Origin: Luzula sylvatica | Lineage: Eukaryota; Streptophyta; Magnoliopsida; Poales; Juncaceae | Direction of reading: 5' to 3' | DNA: 64,000 bases | NCBI GenBank assembly: GCA_946800325.1 | Contig: OX326957.1 | Location: 59,180,977-59,244,976 of the forward strand | Shown: piece by piece, positions 11,781-24,179 of the stretch | Position numbering within the stretch: the first letter of the stretch is position 1 | How the letters are laid out: every line of letters starts with the position of its first letter | Translations under genes and position numbers: made by a program | Notes under the pieces: generated by a model | The model's database searches: none | Told to the model about the DNA's origin: nothing | The model's input: the letters and a program-made list of their open reading frames with translations, nothing else

Positions 11781-14700
11781 ATAACGTGTTTTTAGATCAT
11801 TTGTATCGTATCTTTTACTACATAACTTTTCACCAAATTTCACAAACACTAAGAAAGTTTGTTTTTCGATTCAAAACAACATTTTAACGCTTTGAGGAGT
11901 TCAAATAACTTGTTTTGAGATCATTTGTATCGTATCTTTTACTACATAACTTTTCACCAAATTTCACAAACACTAAGAAAGTTTGTTTTTCGATATAAAA
12001 CAACATTTTAACGCTTTGAGGAGTTAAAATAATGTGTTTTTAGATCATTTGTATCGTATCTTTTACTACATAACTTTTCACCAAATTTCACAAACACTAA
12101 GAAAGTTTGTTTTTCGATATAAAACAACATTTTAACGCTTTGAGGAGTTCAAATAACGTGTTTTTAGATCATTTGTATCGTATCGTTTACTACATAACTT
12201 TTCACCAAATTTCACAAACACTAAGAAAGTTTGTTTTTCGATTCAAAACAAGATTTCAACGCTTTGAGGAGTTCAAATAACGTGTTTTGAGATCATTTGT
12301 ATCGTATCTTTTACTACATAAGTTTTCACCAAATTTCACAAACACTAAGAAAGTTTGTTTTTCGATTCAAAACAAGATTTTAACGCTTTGAGGAGTTCAA
12401 ATAATGTTTTTTTAGATCATTTGTATCGTATCTTTTACTACACAACTTTTCACCAAATTTCACAAACACTAAGAAAGTTTGTTTTTCGATTCAAAACAAG
12501 ATTGTAACGCTTTGAGGAGTTCAAATAACTTGTTTTGAGATCATTTGTATCGTATCTTTTACTACATAACTTTTCACCAAATTTCACAAACACCAAGAAA
12601 GTTTGTGTTTCATTTCAAAACAAGATTTTAACGCTTTGAGGAGTTCAAATAAAGTGTTTTGAGATCATTTATATCGTATCTTTTACTACATAAGTTTTCA
12701 CCAAATTTCACAAACACTAAGAAAGTTTGTTTTTCGTTTCAAAACAAGATTTTAACGCTTTGAGGAGTTCAAATAACGTGTTTTGAGATCATTTGTATCG
12801 TATCTTTTACTACATAACTTTTCACCAAATTTCACAAACACTAAGAAAGTTTGTTTTTCGATTCAAAACAAGATTTTAACGCTTTCAGGAGTTCAAATAA
12901 CGTGTTTTTAGATCATTTGAATCGTATCTTTTACTACACAACTTTTCACCAAATTTCACTAACACTAAGAAAGTTTGTGTTTCATTTCAAAACAAGATTT
13001 AAACGCTTTGAGGAGTTCAAATAACGTGTTTTGAGATCATTTATATCGTATCTTTTACTACATAACTTTTCACCAAATTTCACAAACACTAAGAAAGTTT
13101 GTTCTTCGTTTCAAAACAAGATTTTAACGCTTTGAGGAGTTCAAATAACGTGTTTTGAGATCATTTGTATCGTATCTTTTACTACATAACTTTTCACCAA
13201 ATTTCACAAACACTAAGAAAGTTTGTTTTTCGATTCAAAACAAGATTTTAACGCTTTGAGGAGTTCAAATAACGTGTTTTGAGATCATTTGTATCGTATC
13301 TTTTACTACATAACTTTTCACCAAATTTCACAAACACTAAGAAAGTTTGTTTTTCGATTCAAAACAAGATTTTAACGCTTTGAGGAGTTCAAATAACGTG
13401 TTTTGAGATCATTTGTATCGTATCTTTTACTACATAACTTTTCACCAAATTTCACAAACACTAAGAAAGTTTGTTTTTCGATTCAAAACAAGATTTTAAC
13501 GCTTTGAGGAGTTCAAATAACGTGTTTTGAGATCATTTGTATCGTATCTTTTACTACATAACTTTTCACCAAATTTCACAAACACTAAGAAAGTTTGTTT
13601 TTCGATTCAAAACAACATTTTAACGCTTTGAGGAGTTCAAATAACTTGTTTTGAGATCATTTGTATCATATCTTTTACTACATAACTTTTCACCAAATTT
13701 CACAAACACTAAGAAAGTTTGTTTTTCGATATAAAACAACATTTTAACGCTTTGAGGAGTTAAAATAATGTGTTTTTAGATCATTTGTATCGTATCTTTT
13801 ACTACATAACTTTTCACCAAATTTCACAAACACTAAGAAAGTTTGTTTTTCGATTCAAAACAACATTTTAACGCTTTGAGGAGTTCAAATAACGTGTTTT
13901 TAGATCATTTGTATCGTATCGTTTACTACATAACTTTTCTCCAAATTTCACAAACACTAAGAAAGTTTGTTTTTCGATATAAAACAAGATTTTAACGCTT
14001 TGAGGAGTTAAAATAACGTGTTTTTAGATCATTTGTATCGTATCTTTCACTACATAACTTTTCACCAAATTTCACAAACACTAAGAAAGTTTGTTTTTCG
14101 ATTCAAAACAACATTTTAACGCTTTGAGGAGTTCAAATAACGTGTTTTGAAATCATTTGTATCGTATCTTTTACTACATAACTTTTCACCAAATGTCACA
14201 AACACTAAGAAAGTTTGTTTTTCGATTCAAAACAAGATTTTAACGCTTTGAGGAGTTCAAATAACGTGTTTTTAGATCATTTGTATCGTATCTTTTCCTA
14301 CACAACTTTTCACCAAATTTCACAAACACTAAGAAAGTTTGTGTTTCGATTCAAAACAAGATTTTAACGCTTTGAGGAGTTCAAATAACGTGTTTTGAGA
14401 TCATTTATATGGTATCTTTTACTACATAACTTTTCACCAAATTTCACAAACACTAAGAAAGTTTGTTTTTAGATTCAAAACAAGATTTTAACGCTTTGAG
14501 GAGTTCAAATAACGTGTTTTGAGATCATTTGTATCGTATCTTTTACTACATAACTTTTAACCAAATTTCACAAACACTAAGAAAGTTTGTTTTTCGATTC
14601 ACAACAAGATTTTAACGCTTTGAGGAGGTCAAAAAACGTGTTTTGAGATCATTTGTATCGTATCTTTTACTACACAACTTTTCACCAAATTTCACAAACA

Positions 14701-16616
14701 CTAAGAAAGTTTGTTTATCGATTCAAAACAAGATTTTAACGCTTTGAGGAGTTCAAATAACGTGTTTTGAGATCATTTGTATCGTATCTTTTACTACATA
14801 ACTTTTCACCAAATTTCACAAACACTAAGAAAGTTTGTTTTTCGATTCACAACAAGATTTTAACGCTTTGAGGAGTTCAAATAACGTGTTTTTAGATCAT
14901 TTGTATCGTATCTTTTACTACATAACTTTTAACCAAATTTCACAAACACTAAGAAAGTTTGTGTTTCGATTTAAAACAAGATTTTAACGCTTTCAGTAGT
15001 TCAAATAACGTGTTTTTAGATCATTTGTATCGTATCTTTTACTACACAACTTTTTACCAAATTTCACAAACACTAAGAAAGTTTGTTTTTCGATTCAAAA
15101 CAAGATTTCAACGCTTTGAGGAGTTCAAATAACGTGTTTTGAGATCATTTGTATCGTATCTTTTACTACATAAGTTTTCACCAAATTTCACAAACACTAA
15201 GAAAGTTTGTTTTTTGATTCAACACAAGATTTTAACGCTTTGAGGAGTTCAAATAACGTGTTTTTAGATCATTTGTATCGTATCTTTTACTACACAACTT
15301 TTCACCAAATTTCACAAACACTAAGAAAGTTTGTTTTTCGATTCAAAACAAGATTGTAACGCTTTGAGGAGTTCAAATAACTTGTTTTGAGATCATTTGT
15401 ATCGTATCTTTTACTACATAACTTTTCACCAAATTTCACAAACACTAAGAAAGTTTGTTTTTCGGTTCAAAACAAGATTTTAACGCTTTCAGGAGTTCAA
15501 ATAACGTGTTTTTAGATCATTTGAATCATATCTTTTACTACACAACTTTTCACCAAATTTCACAAACACTAAGAAAGTTTGTGTGTCATTTCAAAACAAG
15601 ATTTTAACGCTTTGAGGAGTTCAAATAAAGTGTTTTGAGATCATTTATATCGTATCTTTTACTACATAACTTTTCACCAAATTTCACAAACACTAAGAAA
15701 GTTTGTTTTTCGTTTCAAAACAAGATTTTAACGTTTTGAGGAGTTCAAATAACGTGTTTTGAGATCATTTGTATCGTATCTTTTACTACATAACTTTTCA
15801 CCAGATTTCACAAACACTAAGAAAGTTTGTTTTTCGATTCAAAACAAGATTTTAACGCTTTGAGGAGTTCAAATAACGTGTTTTGAGATCATTTGTATCG
15901 TATCTTTTACTACATAACTTTTCACCAAATTTCACAAACACTAAGAAAGTTTGTTTTTCGATTCAAAACAAGATTTTAACGCTTTCAGGAGTTCAAATAA
16001 CGTGTTTTTAGATCATTTGAATCGTATCTTTTACTACACAACTTTTCACCAAATTTCACAAACACTAAGAAAGTTTGTTTTTCGTTTCAAAACAAGATTT
16101 TAACGCTTTGAGGAGTTCAAATAACGTGTTTTGAGATCATTTGTATCGTATCTTTTACTACATAACTTTTCACCAAATTTCACAAACACTAAGAAAGTTT
16201 GTTTTTCGATTCAAAACAAGATTTTAACGCTTTGAGGAGTTCAAATAACGTGTTTTGAGATCATTTGTATCGTATCTTTTACAACATAAGTTTTCACCAG
16301 ATTTCACAAACACTAAGAAAGTTTGTTTTTCGATTCAAAACAAGATTTTAACGCTTTGAGGAGTTCAAATAACGTGTTTTGAGATCATTTGTATCGTATC
16401 TTTTACTACATAACTTTTCACCAAATTTCACAAACACTAAGAAAGTTTGTTTTTCGATTCAAAACAAGATTTTAACGCTTTGAGGAGTTCAAATAACGTG
16501 TTTTGAGATCATTTCTATCGTATCTTTTACTACATAAGTTTTCACCAGATTTCACAAACACTAAGAAAGTTTGTTTTTCGATTCAAAACAAGATTTTAAC
16601 GCTTTGAGGAGTTCAA
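11781..16616 (+). repeat. 39-unit HOR, copy 2 (4,836 bp)
   Basis: Units 96-134 repeat 6945-11780 with every private marker kept, including GTTCTTCG near 13104, GTGTGTCATTTC near 15582 and the fusion monomer at 14385-14508. I noticed no difference between the copies by eye. Either the duplication is very recent or it was homogenised; an assembly repeat error should also be excluded. Confidence 0.93.
14385..14508 (+). repeat. Fusion monomer in 39-unit HOR copy 2
   Basis: It has the same TTTATATGG left half and TTTTTAGATTC right half as 9549-9672. The deletion that produced the fusion therefore preceded the duplication of the 39-unit block. Confidence 0.88.
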
Positions 16617-19600
16617 ATAACGTGTTTTTAGATCATTTGTATCGTATCTTTTACTACATAACTTTTCACCAAATTTCACAAACACTAAGAAAGTTTGTTT
16701 TTCGATTCAAAACAACATTTTAACGCTTTGAGGAGTTCAAATAACTTGTTTTGAGATCATTTGTATCGTATCTTTTACTACATAACTTTTCACCAAATTT
16801 CACAAACACTAAGAAAGTTTGTTTTTCGATATAAAACAACATTTTAACGCTTTGAGGAGTTAAAATAATGTGTTTTTAGATCATTTGTATCGTATCTTTT
16901 AGTACATAACTTTTCACCAAATTTCACAAACACTAAGAAAGTTTGTTTTTCGATATAAAACAACATTTTAACGCTTTGAGGAGTTCAAATAACGTGTTTT
17001 TAGATCATTTGTATCGTATCGTTTACTACATAACTTTTCACCAAATTTCACAAACACTAAGAAAGTTTGTTTTTCGATTCAAAACAAGATTTCAACGCTT
17101 TGAGGAGTTCAAAAAACGTGTTTTGAGATCATTTGTATCGTATCTTTTACTACATAAGTTTTCACCAAATTTCACAAACACTAAGAAAGTTTGTTTTTCG
17201 ATTCAAAACAAGATTTTAACGCTTTGAGGAGTTCAAATAACGTTTTTTTAGATCATTTGTATCGTATCTTTTACTACACAACTTTTCACCAAATTTCACA
17301 AACACTAAGAAAGTTTGTTTTTCGATTCAAAACAAGATTGTAACGCTTTGAGGAGTTCAAATAACTTGTTTTGAGATCATTTGTATCGTATCTTTTACTA
17401 CATAACTTTTCACCAAATTTCACAAACACCAAGAAAGTTTGTGTTTCATTTCAAAACAAGATTTTAACGCTTTGAGGAGTTCAAATAAAGTGTTTTGAGA
17501 TCATTTATATCGTATCTTTTACTACATAAGTTTTCACCAAATTTCACAAACACTAAGAAAGTTTGTTTTTCGTTTCAAAACAAGATTTTAACGCTTTGAG
17601 GAGTTCAAATAACGTGTTTTGAGATCATTTGTATCGTATCTTTTACTACATAACTTTTCACCAAATTTCACAAACACTAAGAAAGTTTGTTTTTCGATTC
17701 AAAACAAGATTTTAACGCTTTCAGGAGTTCAAATAACGTGTTTTTAGATCATTTGAATCGTATCTTTTACTACACAACTTTTCACCAAATTTCACAAACA
17801 CTAAGAAAGTTTGTGTTTCATTTCAAAACAAGATTTAAACGCTTTGAGGAGTTCAAATAACGTGTTTTGAGATCATTTATATCGTATCTTTTACTACATA
17901 ACTTTTCACCAAATTTCACAAACACTAAGAAAGTTTGTTTTTCGTTTCAAAACAAGATTTTAACGCTTTGAGGAGTTCAAATAACGTTTTTTGAGATCAT
18001 TTGTATCGTATCTTTTACTACATAACTTTTCACCAAATTTCACAAACACTAAGAAAGTTTGTTTTTCGATTCAAAACAAGATTTTAACGCTTTGAGGAGT
18101 TCGAATAACGTGTTTTGAGATCATTTGTATCGTATCTTTTACTACATAACTTTTCACCAAATTTCACAAACACTAAGAAAGTTTGTTTTTCGATTCAAAA
18201 CAAGATTTTAACGCTTTGAGGAGTTCAAATAACGTGTTTTGAGATCATTTGTATCGTATCTTTTACTACATAAGTTTTCACCAGATTTCACAAACACTAA
18301 GAAAGTTTGTTTTTCGATTCAAAACAAGATTTTAACACTTTGAGGAGTTCAAATAACGTGTTTTTAGATCATTTGTATCGTATCTTTTACTACATAACTT
18401 TTCACCAAATTTCACAAACACTAAGAAAGTTTGTTTTTCGATTCAAAACAACATTTTAACGCTTTGAGGAGTTCAAATAACTTGTTTTGAGATCATTTGT
18501 ATCATATCTTTTACTACATAACTTTTCACCAAATTTCACAAACACTAAGAAAGTTTGTTTTTCGATATAAAACAACATTTTAACGCTTTGAGGAGTTAAA
18601 ATAATGTGTTTTTAGATCATTTGTATCGTATCTTTTACTACATAACTTTTCACCAAATTTCACAAACACTAAGAAAGTTTGTTTTTCGATTCAAAACAAC
18701 ATTTTAACGCTTTGAGGAGTTCAAATAACGTGTTTTTAGATCATTTGTATCGTATCGTTTACTACATAACTTTTCACCAAATTTCACAAACACTAAGAAA
18801 GTTTGTGTTTCATTTCAAAACAAGATTTTAACGCTTTGAGGAGTTCAAATAACGTGTTTTGAGATCATTTATATCGTATCTTTTACTACATAACTTTTCA
18901 CCAAATTTCACAAACACTAAGAAAGTTTGTTTTTCGTTTCAAAACAAGATTTTAACGCTTTGAGGAGTTCAAATAACGTGTTTTGAGATCATTTGTATCG
19001 TATCTTTTACTACATAACTTTTCACCAAATTTCACAAACACTAAGAAAGTTTGTTTTTCGATTCAAAACAAGATTTTAACGCTTTGAGGAGTTCAAATAA
19101 CGTGTTTTGAGATCATTTGTATCGTATCTTTTACTACATAACTTTTCACCAAATTTCACAAACACTAAGAAAGTTTGTTTTTCGATTCAAAACAAGATTT
19201 TAACGCTTTGAGGAGTTCAAATAACGTGTTTTGAGATCATTTGTATCGTATCTTTTACTACATAACTTTTCCCCAAATTTCACAAACACCAAGAAAGTTT
19301 GTTTTTCGATTCAAAACAAGATTTTAACGCTTTGAGGAGTTCAAATAACGTGTTTTGAGATCATTTGTATCGTATCTTTTACTACATAACTTTTCACCAA
19401 ATTTCACAAACACTAAGAAAGTTTGTTTTTCGATTCAAAACAAGATTTTAACGCTTTGAGGAGTTCAAATAACGTGTTTTGAGATCATTTGTATCGTATC
19501 TTTTACTACATAACTTTTCCCCAAATTTCACAAACACTAAGAAAGTTTGTTTTTCGATTCAAAACAACATTTTAACGCTTTGAGGAGTTCAAATAACTTG

Positions 19601-20336
19601 TTTTGAGATCATTTGTATCATATCTTTTACTACATAACTTTTCACCAAATTTCACAAACACTAAGAAAGTTTGTTTTTCGATATAAAACAACATTTTAAC
19701 GCTTTGAGGAGTTAAAATAATGTGTTTTTAGATCATTTGTATCGTATCGTTTACTACATAACTTTTCACCAAATTTCACAAACACTAAGAAAGTTTGTTT
19801 TTCGATATAAAACAAGATTTTAAAGCTTTGAGGAGTTAAAATAACGTGTTTTTAGATCATTTGTATCGTATCTTTCACTACATAACTTTTCACCAAATTT
19901 CACAAACACTAAGAAAGTTTTTTTTTCGATTCAAAACAACATTTTAACGCTTTGAGGAGTTCAAATAACGTGTTTTGAAATCATTTGTATCGTATCTTTT
20001 ACTACATAACTTTTCACCAAATGTCACAAACACTAAGAAAGTTTGTTTTTCGATTCAAAACAAGATTTTAACGCTTTGAGGAGTTCAAATAACGTGTTTT
20101 TAGATCATTTGTATCGTATCTTTTCCTACACAACTTTTCACCAAATTTCACAAACACTAAGAAAGTTTGTGTTTCGATTCAAAACAAGATTTTAACGCTT
20201 TGAGGAGTTCAAATAACGTGTTTTGAGATCATTTATATGGTATCTTTTACTACATAACTTTTCACCAAATTTCACAAACACTAAGAAAGTTTGTGTTTCA
20301 TTCCAAAACAAGATTTTAACGCTTTGAGGAGTTCAA
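16617..20336 (+). repeat. Rearranged '22-unit' module region (30 units, 135-164)
   Basis: Units 135-145 restart the module as at 6945, with a few new changes such as TTTTAGTACAT and the AAAACGTG start at 17113. The order then breaks. Units 148-152 resemble the later 12-unit HOR (TAAGTTTTC with CACCAGAT and AACACTTTG, then CAACATT, ATCATATC, ATAATG and ATCGTTTAC). A unit at 18725 joins ATCGTTTAC to GTGTTTCATTTC, another hybrid. Two units have TTTTCCCCAAA (19221 and 19469). Units 158-164 match units 14-20. Confidence 0.82.
19717..19840 (+). repeat. Second HindIII-bearing monomer (unit 160)
   Basis: AAGCTT at 19823-19828 from the same position-108 change as unit 16. The same ATAATG start, ATCGTTTAC and GATATAAAAC changes accompany it. 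The two units are 144 monomers (17,856 bp) apart. Confidence 0.8.
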
Positions 20337-22567
20337 ATAACGTGTTTTTAGATCATTTGTATCGTATCTTTTACTACATAACTTTTCACCAAATTTCACA
20401 AACACTAAGAAAGTTTGTTTTTAGATTCAAAACAAGATTTTAACGCTTTGAGGAGTTCAAATAACGTGTTTTGAGATCATTTGTATCGTATCTTTTACTA
20501 CATAACTTTTAACCAAATTTCACAAACACTAAGAAAGTTTGTTTTTCGATTCACAACAAGATTTTAACGCTTTGAGGAGGTCAAAAAACGTGTTTTGAGA
20601 TCATTTGTATCGTATCTTTTACTACACAACTTTTCACCAAATTTCACAAACACTAAGAAAGTTTGTTTATCGATTCAAAACAAGATTTTAACGCTTTGAG
20701 GAGTTCAAATAACGTGTTTTGAGATCATTTGTATCGTATCTTTTACTACATAACTTTTCACCAAATTTCACAAACACTAAGAAAGTTTGTTTTTCGATTC
20801 ACAACAAGATTTTAACGCTTTGAGGAGTTCAAATAACGTGTTTTTAGATCATTTGTATCGTATCTTTTACTACATAACTTTTCACCAAATTTCACAAACA
20901 CTAAGAAAGTTTGTGTTTCGATTCAAAACAAGATTTTAACGCTTTCAGTAGTTCAAATAACGTGTTTTTAGATCATTTGTATCGTATCTTTTACTACACA
21001 ACTTTTTACCAAATTTCACAAACACTAAGAAAGTTTGTTTTTCGATTCAAAACAAGATTTCAACGCTTTGAGGAGTTCAAATAACGTGTTTTGAGATCAT
21101 TTGTATCGTATCTTTTACTACATAAGTTTTCACCAAATTTCACAAACACTAAGAAAGTTTGTTTTTTGATTCAACACAAGATTTTAACGCTTTGAGGAGT
21201 TCAAATAACGTGTTTTTAGATCATTTGTATCGTATCTTTTACTACACAACTTTTCACCAAATTTCACAAACACTAAGAAAGTTTGTTTTTCGATTCAAAA
21301 CAAGATTGTAACGCTTTGAGGAGTTCAAATAACTTGTTTTGAGATCATTTGTATCGTATCTTTTACTACATAACTTTTCACCAAATTTCACAAACACTAA
21401 GAAAGTTTGTTTTTCGGTTCAAAACAAGATTTTAACGCTTTCAGGAGTTCAAATAACGTGTTTTTAGATCATTTGAATCATATCTTTTACTACACAACTT
21501 TTCACCAAATTTCACAAACACTAAGAAAGTTTGTGTTTCATTTCAAAACAAGATTTTAACGCTTTGAGGAGTTCAAATAAAGTGTTTTGAGATCATTTAT
21601 ATCGTATCTTTTACTACATAACTTTTCACCAAATTTCACAAACACTAAAAAAGTTTGTTTTTCGTTTCAAAACAAGATTTTAACGTTTTGAGGAGTTCAA
21701 ATAACGTGTTTTGAGATCATTTGTATCGTATCTTTTACTACATAACTTTTCACCAGATTTCACAAACACTAAGAAAGTTTGTTTTTCGATTCAAAACAAG
21801 ATTTTAACGCTTTGAGGAGTTCAAATAACGTGTTTTGAGATCATTTGTATCGTATCTTTTACTACATAACTTTTCACCAAATTTCACAAACACTAAGAAA
21901 GTTTGTTTTTCGATTCAAAACAAGATTTTAACGCTTTCAGGAGTTCAAATAACGTGTTTTTAGATCATTTGAATCGTATCTTTTACTACACAACTTTTCA
22001 CCAAATTTCACAAACACTAAGAAAGTTTGTTTTCGTTTCAAAACAAGATTTTAACGCTTTGAGGAGTTCAAATAACGTGTTTTGAGATCATTTGTATCGT
22101 ATCTTTTACTACATAACTTTTCACCAAATTTCACAAACACTAAGAAAGTTTGTTTTTCGATTCAAAACAAGATTTTAACGCTTTGAGGAGTTCAAATAAC
22201 GTGTTTTGAGATCATTTGTATCGTATCTTTTACAACATAAGTTTTCACCAGATTTCACAAACACTAAGAAAGTTTGTTTTTCGATTCAAAACAAGATTTT
22301 AACGCTTTGAGGAGTTCAAATAACGTGTTTTGAGATCATTTGTATCGTATCTTTTACTACATAACTTTTCACCAAATTTCACAAACACTAAGAAAGTTTG
22401 TTTTTCGATTCAAAACAAGATTTTAACGCTTTGAGGAGTTCAAATAACGTGTTTTGAGATCATTTCTATCGTATCTTTTACTACATAAGTTTTCACCAGA
22501 TTTCACAAACACTAAGAAAGTTTGTTTTTCGATTCAAAACAAGATTTTAACGCTTTGAGGAGTTCAA
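20337..22567 (+). repeat. 18-unit HOR module, copy 3 (2,231 bp)
   Basis: Units 165-182 repeat the series at 2481-4712. The 25 units 158-182 together are colinear with units 14-38. Unit 178 has lost one T, so the copy is one base short. A private CTAAAAAAG is seen near 21648. Confidence 0.9.
21949..22071 (+). repeat. 123-bp monomer (single T deletion)
   Basis: The T5 run before CGTTTC is T4 here, near 22031. It is the first length change in the window: all 177 units before it are exactly 124 bp. Confidence 0.92.
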
Positions 22568-24179
22568 ATAACGTGTTTTTAGATCATTTGTATCGTATCT
22601 TTTACTACATAACTTTTCACCAAATTTCACAAACACTAAGAAAGTTTGTTTTTCGATTCAAAACAACATTTTAACGCTTTGAGGAGTTCAAATAACTTGT
22701 TTTGAGATCATTTGTATCGTATCTTTTACTACATAACTTTTCACCAAATTTCACAAACACTAAGAAAGTTTGTTTTTCGATTCAAAACAAGATTTTAACG
22801 CTTTGAGGAGTTCAAATAACGTGTTTTGAGATCATTTCTATCGTATCTTTTACTACATAAGTTTTCACCAGATTTCACAAACACTAAGAAAGTTTGTTTT
22901 TCGATTCAAAACAAGATTTTAACGTTTTGAGGAGTTCAAATAACGTGTTTTGAGATCATTTGTATCGTATCTTTTACTACATAACTTTTCACCAAATTTC
23001 ACAAACACTAAGAAAGTTTGTTTTTCGATTCAAAACAACATTTTAACGCTTTGAGGAGTTCAAATAACTTGTTTTGAGATCATTTGTATCGTATCTTTTA
23101 CTACATAACTTTTCACCAAATTTCACAAACACTAAGAAAGTTTGTTTTTCGATATAAAACAACATTTTAACGCTTTGAGGAGTTAAAATAATGTGTTTTT
23201 AGATCATTTGTATCGTATCTTTTACTACATAACTTTTCACCAAATTTCACAAACACTAAGAAAGTTTGTTTTTCGATATAAAACAACATTTTAACGCTTT
23301 GAGGAGTTCAAATAACGTGTTTTTAGATCATTTGTATCGTATCGTTTACTACATAACTTTTCACCAAATTTCACAAACACTAAGAAAGTTTGTTTTTCGA
23401 TTCAAAACAAGATTTCAACGCTTTGAGGAGTTCAAATAACGTGTTTTGAGATCATTTGTATCGTATCTTTTACTACATAACTTTTCACCAAATTTCACAA
23501 ACACTAAGAAAGTTTGTTTTTCGATTCAAAACAAGATTTTAACGCTTTCAGGAGTTCAAATAACGTGTTTTTAGATCATTTGAATCGTATCTTTTACTAC
23601 ACAACTTTTCACCAAATTTCACAAACACTAAGAAAGTTTGTTTTTCGTTTCAAAACAAGATTTTAACGCTTTGAGGAGTTCAAATAACGTGTTTTGAGAT
23701 CATTTGTATCGTATCTTTTACTACATAACTTTTCACCAAATTTCACAAACACTAAGAAAGTTTGTTTTTCGATTCAAAACAAGATTTTAACGCTTTGAGG
23801 AGTTCAAATAACGTGTTTTGAGATCATTTGTATCGTATCTTTTACAACATAAGTTTTCACCAGATTTCACAAACACTAAGAAAGTTTGTTTTTCGATTCA
23901 AAACAAGATTTTAACGTTTTGAGGAGTTCAAATAACGTGTTTTGAGATCATTTGTATCGTATCTTTTACTACATAACTTTTCACCAAATTTCACAAACAC
24001 TAAGAAAGTTTGTTTTTCGATTCAAAACAAGATTTTAACGCTTTGAGGAGTTCAAATAACGTGTTTTGAGATCATTTCTATCGTATCTTTTACTACATAA
24101 GTTTTCACCAGATTTCACAAACACTAAGAAAGTTTGTTTTTCGATTCAAAACAAGATTTTAACGCTTTGAGGAGTTCAA
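22568..24179 (+). repeat. Mosaic junction region (13 units, 183-195)
   Basis: Short runs of module-start units (CAACATT, GATATAAAAC, ATAATG, ATCGTTTAC) alternate with module-end units. Units 190-195 jump directly to the last six units of the 18-unit module. The CTATCG/CACCAGAT closing unit occurs at 22444, 22816 and 24056. This fits several superimposed unequal exchanges. Confidence 0.8.

Noticed and set aside
16943..17227. 94-codon open reading frame, plus strand
   Set aside because: It runs across more than two satellite monomers. It stays open only because unit 139 begins AAAACG rather than ATAACG, which removes a TAA. The translation is a repeated low-complexity peptide, with no ribosome site, domain or conserved frame; 124 is not a multiple of 3, so frames shift each unit.
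21903..22085. 60-codon open reading frame, plus strand
   Set aside because: Satellite translation extended by the one-base deletion near 22031. It is not conserved in the sister modules, so it is not a gene.
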